Shown here: positions 60,341 to 64,000 of the stretch, one piece after another
Numbering within the stretch: the first letter of the stretch is position 1
Layout of the letters: every line of letters starts with the position of its first letter
Assembly: GCA_023423405.1 (NCBI GenBank)
Contig: JAFAFR010000003.1
Span: forward strand, 1-64,000
Source of the DNA: Bacteroidota bacterium
GTDB taxonomy: Bacteria > Bacteroidota > Bacteroidia > Chitinophagales > Chitinophagaceae
Reading direction: 5' to 3'
Length of the DNA stretch: 64,000 nt
Notes under the pieces: generated by a model
Databases searched by the model: none
The model's input: the letters and a program-made list of their open reading frames with translations, nothing else
What the model was told of the DNA's origin: nothing
Made by a program: the position numbers and the translations under genes

Positions 60341-61171
60341 TCAACTGAAGACCGACTGCAGTTTTTCCCGGTTGGTAACAATGGCTTTATACAACATTTC
60401 GAGGTCGAGGTTTCCCTCTTCTGATTCGGGATTCACGACAATGATGGCGTTGCCCTTTAGCGAGGTTTCCCGGTACAAGGCTTCGCGGATCTCGTCGCTG
60501 TCGAAAGATACCTTGAACTGCAGGCGATTCATGATCCGGTCCACCGTTTGGTCGAAAAGGATCCTGCCCTCGTCGATGATGGTGATGCGGTCGATCAGGT
60601 TTTCCAGGTCCTTCACCTGGTGGGTGCTGATGAGGATGCATTTATCGTCGGAAACCGCCCCCGCCATCACTTTCCGGAACTGGCTCTTGCTCATGATGTC
60701 GAGCCCGTTGGTGGGTTCGTCCATCAGGAGGATGGGTGTGTTGCAGGCAAGGCCAAAACTGATCAGCAGTTTCTTTTTCTGCCCATAACTCATTTCCTGC
60801 AGGGCCTGTCCTTCGGGTATGGCAAACTCGCGGAGATAACCGTCGAACTGCTGCCGGTTAAAACGGGGATAGAATACGGCATTGCATTCCAGGAATTTCG
60901 CGATCGAAATATTGGGAAAATAAAACTCTTCGGGCACCAGGAAAACCTGTTGCAGGAATTGGGGAGAGCGGCCGGCGGGATTAAAACCAGCCACCTGCAG
61001 GCTGCCCTGCCTGGGGAAAAGCAGCCCGGCAATGCAACGCAGCAGGGTCGACTTACCAGTACCGTTTTTTCCCAGGAGACCATATATATGTCCCGGGCGG
61101 AAGTCGAGCGACAGCCCCTCGAATACCGGGCGGGAGCCGTAGCTGTAGTGCAGTTGGGAGATTTGGATCAT
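60341..61171 (-). CDS. ABC transporter ATP-binding protein
   Basis: This 276-residue cytoplasmic ATPase has Walker A GKNGTGKST (about 34-42), a signature-like LQEMSYGQKKKLLI (about 145, lacking the usual LSGGQ serine-glycine pair) and Walker B ILLMDEPTNGLD (about 165). An H-loop lies in ILISTHQVKDLENL. A C-terminal extension of about 60 residues is typical of the YtrB/EcfA-like group. It is the first gene of the leftward ATPase-permease-GntR-GIN operon and diverges from maeB. Confidence 0.92.
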   Translation of the reverse strand: MIQISQLHYSYGSRPVFEGLSLDFRPGHIYGLLGKNGTGKSTLLRCIAGLLFPRQGSLQVAGFNPAGRSPQFLQQVFLVPEEFYFPNISIAKFLECNAVFYPRFNRQQFDGYLREFAIPEGQALQEMSYGQKKKLLISFGLACNTPILLMDEPTNGLDIMSKSQFRKVMAGAVSDDKCILISTHQVKDLENLIDRITIIDEGRILFDQTVDRIMNRLQFKVSFDSDEIREALYRETSLKGNAIIVVNPESEEGNLDLEMLYKAIVTNREKLQSVFS

Positions 61172-61275
61172 GCTTATTGTTTTAGTGTACTATTTATGTA
61201 GTACAGAACAAATATAGGGCAATCTCCCTTGCTTCCAAATTTATTTAGAGGCCTCATTTCGTATTTTGCGGCCTT

Positions 61276-63621
61276 ATGAACAAAGAAACCAGAAAGTCCC
61301 AGGCCCTGGAATACCATTCCAAGGGCCGGCCTGGAAAGATTGAAGTTATACCCACCAAAGAAGCGAAAACACAGCGCGACCTCTCCCTGGCCTACAGTCC
61401 CGGCGTGGCCGAGCCCTGCCAGGAAATTGCCGCGCACCCCGATAATGCTTATAAATACACCGCCAAAGGAAACCTGGTAGCCGTTATCAGCAACGGAACG
61501 GCCGTGCTCGGTTTGGGCGATATTGGACCCGAAGCCAGCAAACCCGTCATGGAAGGGAAAGGCGTACTGTTCAAGATATTTGCCGATATCGATGTATTCG
61601 ACATCGAAGTGAATGAAAAGGATCCTAAGAAATTTGTGGAGATCGTAAAGGCCCTGGAACCCACTTTCGGCGGCATTAACCTCGAAGACATCAAAGCGCC
61701 GGAATGTTTTTACATAGAGCAGGAGCTCAAAAAGCAGCTGAACATTCCCGTTATGCACGACGACCAGCACGGTACCGCCATCATCAGCGCGGCAGCCCTG
61801 CTGAATGCGCTGGAGCTGCAGAAGAAAAAGATCGACAAGGTCCGCTTTGTAGTGAACGGCGCCGGCGCCGCCGCCATGGCCTGCGTAAAACTCTACGTGA
61901 GCCTCGGCGCCAAACCCGAGCTCTTTACACTGTTTGATAAGGACGGCGTATTACATACTGGCCGCACCGACCTGGGAGAAGACAAACTGCCTTTCGCCAT
62001 AAAGAGCGCTGGCATCGATCTCGCCAAAGCCATAAAGGATGCCGACGTATTCCTGGGCCTCAGCGTAGGCAACGTGGTAACGGCCGAAATGGTGCAGTCG
62101 ATGGCCCGCAACCCCATTGTATTTGCCATGGCCAATCCCGATCCCGAGATCAGTTATGAAACCGCCGTAGCCGCCCGGAAAGACATCATCATGGCCACCG
62201 GCCGCAGCGACTATCCCAACCAGGTGAACAATGTGCTGGGCTTCCCCTTCATTTTCCGCGGCGCCCTCGACGTGCGCGCCAAGCAGATCAACGAGGCCAT
62301 GAAACTGGCGGCCGTGCACGCCCTGGCCGACCTGGCCAAAACGCCGGTGCCCGACATCGTGAACCTGGCCTATAATGAAAAGAACATCGTATTCGGGCCG
62401 CAATACATCATTCCCAAACCCCTCGATCCGCGGTTACTCGCCACCGTTGCACCTGCCGTGGCGAAAGCAGCCATAGAAAGCGGTGTGGCCACCACGGAGA
62501 TCCGCGACTGGAACGCCTACAGCGTTGAACTGAACAACCGCCTGGGCCTCGACAACCAGCTCATGCGCGTGATCGGCAGCAAGGCGCGCCGCGATCCGAA
62601 ACGGGTTGTCTTCGCAGAAGCCGACAACCTCAAGATCCTGAAAGCCGCGCAGATCGCCTACGAAGAAGGCATTGCTTATCCCATTTTGCTGGGCGATGAA
62701 AAAAAGATCCGCAGCATTGCACAGGCCAACCACCTCGAGATCGAAGGATTCCCCATCATCGATCCGCGCAGCGACGAACAGGAAGAAAAAAGAAAAGCCT
62801 ACGGCCAGCTTTTTTTCCAGAAGCGGCAGCGCAAAGGCGTCAATAAATACGAGGCATTCAAAATGATGCGCGACCGCAACTACTACGGTTGCATGATGGT
62901 GGAAACGGGCGATGCCGATGCCATGATCTCCGGGCTCACACGCAATTACGACGAAACCATACGTCCCGCCATACAGGTGATCGGCACCGAAGAAGGCGTG
63001 AAAAAAATTGCAGGCATGTACCTCCTGCTCACTAAAAAAGGACCACTTTTCCTGGCCGATACCACCGTGAACTTTAACCCCACTGCGGAAGAACTGGCAG
63101 AGATCACCCTCATGGTGGCGAAGGAGGTAAGAAATTTCAACCTCTCGCCCCGGATCGCCATGCTGAGCTATTCCAATTTCGGCAGCAGCGCCTCCCCCGA
63201 AGCCAAGCTAGTGGCCGCTGCCCGGAAAATTGTGAAAGAAAGGAACCCTTCGCTTATTGTTGATGGTGAGATGCAGGCCAGCATCGCTTTCGACAAAAAG
63301 ATACTCCGGGAAAGTTATCCTTTCAGCGAACTGGTAGGCCAGGACGTGAACACCCTGATCTTCCCCAACCTCGCCGCCGGTAACATAGCCTATAACCTGC
63401 TCAAGGAAGTGGGCGGCGCCGATGCCATCGGTCCCATCCTGCTCGGCATCAAAAAGCCGGTACACATATTGCAACTGGGCAGCAGTGTGCGCAGCATCTA
63501 TAATATGGCCATGATTGCCGTGATCGATGCGCAGATCAAATGCAGCAAGTCTTCCACTGCTGAGATCGTGTCAAAAAGCAAATGGTGGAAAAAGTTCAGG
63601 AAAGTGTCCAGGGATATGTAA
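61276..63621 (+). CDS. maeB: NADP-dependent malic enzyme with phosphotransacetylase-like domain
   Basis: This 781-residue MaeB-type enzyme oxidatively decarboxylates malate to pyruvate. The malic domain (about 1-430) shows YSPGVAEPCQEIA, then VMHDDQHGTAI and the NAD(P)-binding VVNGAGAAAMACVKL, and it continues into a PTA-like domain (about 440-765: KRVVFAEADNLKILKAAQIA, with GLTRNYDETIRPAIQVIG). The PTA-like part is usually regulatory, binding acetyl-CoA. TATTTTG sits 7 bases upstream of the ATG, again suggesting a leaderless transcript. It is followed 27 bp later by the permease gene. Confidence 0.95.
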   Translation: MNKETRKSQALEYHSKGRPGKIEVIPTKEAKTQRDLSLAYSPGVAEPCQEIAAHPDNAYKYTAKGNLVAVISNGTAVLGLGDIGPEASKPVMEGKGVLFKIFADIDVFDIEVNEKDPKKFVEIVKALEPTFGGINLEDIKAPECFYIEQELKKQLNIPVMHDDQHGTAIISAAALLNALELQKKKIDKVRFVVNGAGAAAMACVKLYVSLGAKPELFTLFDKDGVLHTGRTDLGEDKLPFAIKSAGIDLAKAIKDADVFLGLSVGNVVTAEMVQSMARNPIVFAMANPDPEISYETAVAARKDIIMATGRSDYPNQVNNVLGFPFIFRGALDVRAKQINEAMKLAAVHALADLAKTPVPDIVNLAYNEKNIVFGPQYIIPKPLDPRLLATVAPAVAKAAIESGVATTEIRDWNAYSVELNNRLGLDNQLMRVIGSKARRDPKRVVFAEADNLKILKAAQIAYEEGIAYPILLGDEKKIRSIAQANHLEIEGFPIIDPRSDEQEEKRKAYGQLFFQKRQRKGVNKYEAFKMMRDRNYYGCMMVETGDADAMISGLTRNYDETIRPAIQVIGTEEGVKKIAGMYLLLTKKGPLFLADTTVNFNPTAEELAEITLMVAKEVRNFNLSPRIAMLSYSNFGSSASPEAKLVAAARKIVKERNPSLIVDGEMQASIAFDKKILRESYPFSELVGQDVNTLIFPNLAAGNIAYNLLKEVGGADAIGPILLGIKKPVHILQLGSSVRSIYNMAMIAVIDAQIKCSKSSTAEIVSKSKWWKKFRKVSRDM

Positions 63622-63648
63622 TTTGTATACCAGGAAGCCACAAGAACC

Positions 63649-64000
63649 ATGAAGTTTATAACGGAATTCGGGCGATACCTGCTCATGCTGAAAGGAATGT
63701 TCTCCAAGCCGGAAAACCGCAAGGTCTACTGGAAGGAATTCATGCACCAGTGCAACGACATCGGTATTGGTTCGCTGGGAATCGTGCTGATCATCTCCGT
63801 GTTCATGGGTGCGGTGAGCACCCTGCAAACCGCCTACCAACTGGTGAGCCCCATCATTCCCAAATCAACCATCGCACAGATCGTACGAGATACCGTATTG
63901 CTGGAATTTGCACCTACCCTGGTGTGTATTGTGCTGGCCGGTGTGGTGGGAAGCCGCATCGCCAGTGAATTGGGGAACATGCGGGTGAGTGAGCAGATCG
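63649..64000 (+). CDS. mlaE: MlaE family ABC permease (5' part)
   Basis: Only the first 117 codons are in the window; the gene runs off the right edge. The product begins MKFITEFGRYLLMLKGMFSKP and shows the family core GIGSLGIVLIISVFMGAV, then TLQTAYQLVSP and the VLLEFAPTLVCIVLAGVVGSRIA stretch with ASELGNMRVSEQI. MlaE is the inner-membrane permease of the Mla phospholipid transport system; mlaF and mlaD usually follow. The ATG at 63649 is chosen because it gives the standard N terminus. Confidence 0.9.
   Translation, partial: MKFITEFGRYLLMLKGMFSKPENRKVYWKEFMHQCNDIGIGSLGIVLIISVFMGAVSTLQTAYQLVSPIIPKSTIAQIVRDTVLLEFAPTLVCIVLAGVVGSRIASELGNMRVSEQI

Noticed and set aside
63582..63968. Plus-strand frame overlapping the MlaE-like gene
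   Set aside because: It is out of frame with the MlaE core motifs starting at 63649 and has a non-membrane, Arg/His-rich product.
1..64000. Insertion sequences, CRISPR arrays, integrase genes or attachment sites
   Set aside because: No transposase or integrase motif, no regular 20-40 bp spaced repeats with unique spacers and no tRNA-end duplication were seen.

Overview
The window is chromosomal DNA of a Bacteroidota bacterium, most likely Chitinophagaceae (Chitinophaga/Niastella type). Supporting signs are the Bacteroidota promoter signature (TTTG, about 20 bp, TAnnTTTG), an absence of strong Shine-Dalgarno sites, a FecI/FecR - SusC/SusD locus whose SusC has an STN domain, LytTR regulators paired with two-component or propeller-type sensors, and a methionine route through MetX/MetZ. 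Family and genus are inference; no 16S rRNA gene lies inside the window. I saw no insertion sequence, prophage or CRISPR array.

Layout. 1-433: stacked leftward promoters, probably of a stable-RNA operon just outside. 434-9240: truA, a secreted protein of unknown function, a secreted M1 aminopeptidase, lipoproteins and a LemA-TPM-TPM cluster. 9262-11486: gapA-pgk, transcribed leftward. 11621-11695: tRNA-Glu(UUC). 11759-12537: a lone HicB-like antitoxin, then two phased repeat arrays. 12538-28089: a 15.5 kb rightward block of ECF sigma factor, FecR anti-sigma, SusC, SusD, S9 peptidase, class C-like serine hydrolase, class A beta-lactamase-like protein, a PLP enzyme, and an exported glutamate-racemase-like/serine-hydrolase fusion. 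28079-31373: hybrid histidine kinase, divergent from an HPt protein and a LytTR regulator. 31570-34251: metX, osmC and metZ. 34248-37751: beta-CASP nuclease, hotdog protein, membrane-anchored C1 peptidase. 38068-42360: propeller/GAF/LytS-type sensor kinase and its LytTR regulator. 42500-46103: lipoprotein, lysA, scpB, atpG. 46269-49598: secA. 49667-55982: ORF6N protein, HGSNAT-like membrane protein, two secreted amidohydrolase-family proteins. 56065-58400: deoC, SPOR protein, M20 amidohydrolase. 58389-61171: an ABC ATPase-permease-GntR-GIN operon, transcribed leftward. 61276-64000: maeB, then the start of an MlaE-type permease.

The most unusual content is 19367-28089. Five genes with 4-bp overlaps or very short gaps follow a SusC/SusD pair. 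Four encode proteins with export signals. The last joins a glutamate racemase-like domain, with both catalytic cysteines present, to a class C beta-lactamase-like serine hydrolase in one polypeptide with a signal peptide. Glutamate racemase is normally a single-domain cytoplasmic enzyme, so this arrangement suggests extracytoplasmic handling of D-Glu, or of peptides containing it, after SusCD-mediated uptake. That function is a hypothesis.

Three helically phased repeat arrays (22-bp at 12233-12283, 11-bp at 12308-12351, 11-bp at 37907-37950) lie in upstream regions of regulatory operons and look like operator arrays. All product names rest on motif recognition by eye; no database search was run.
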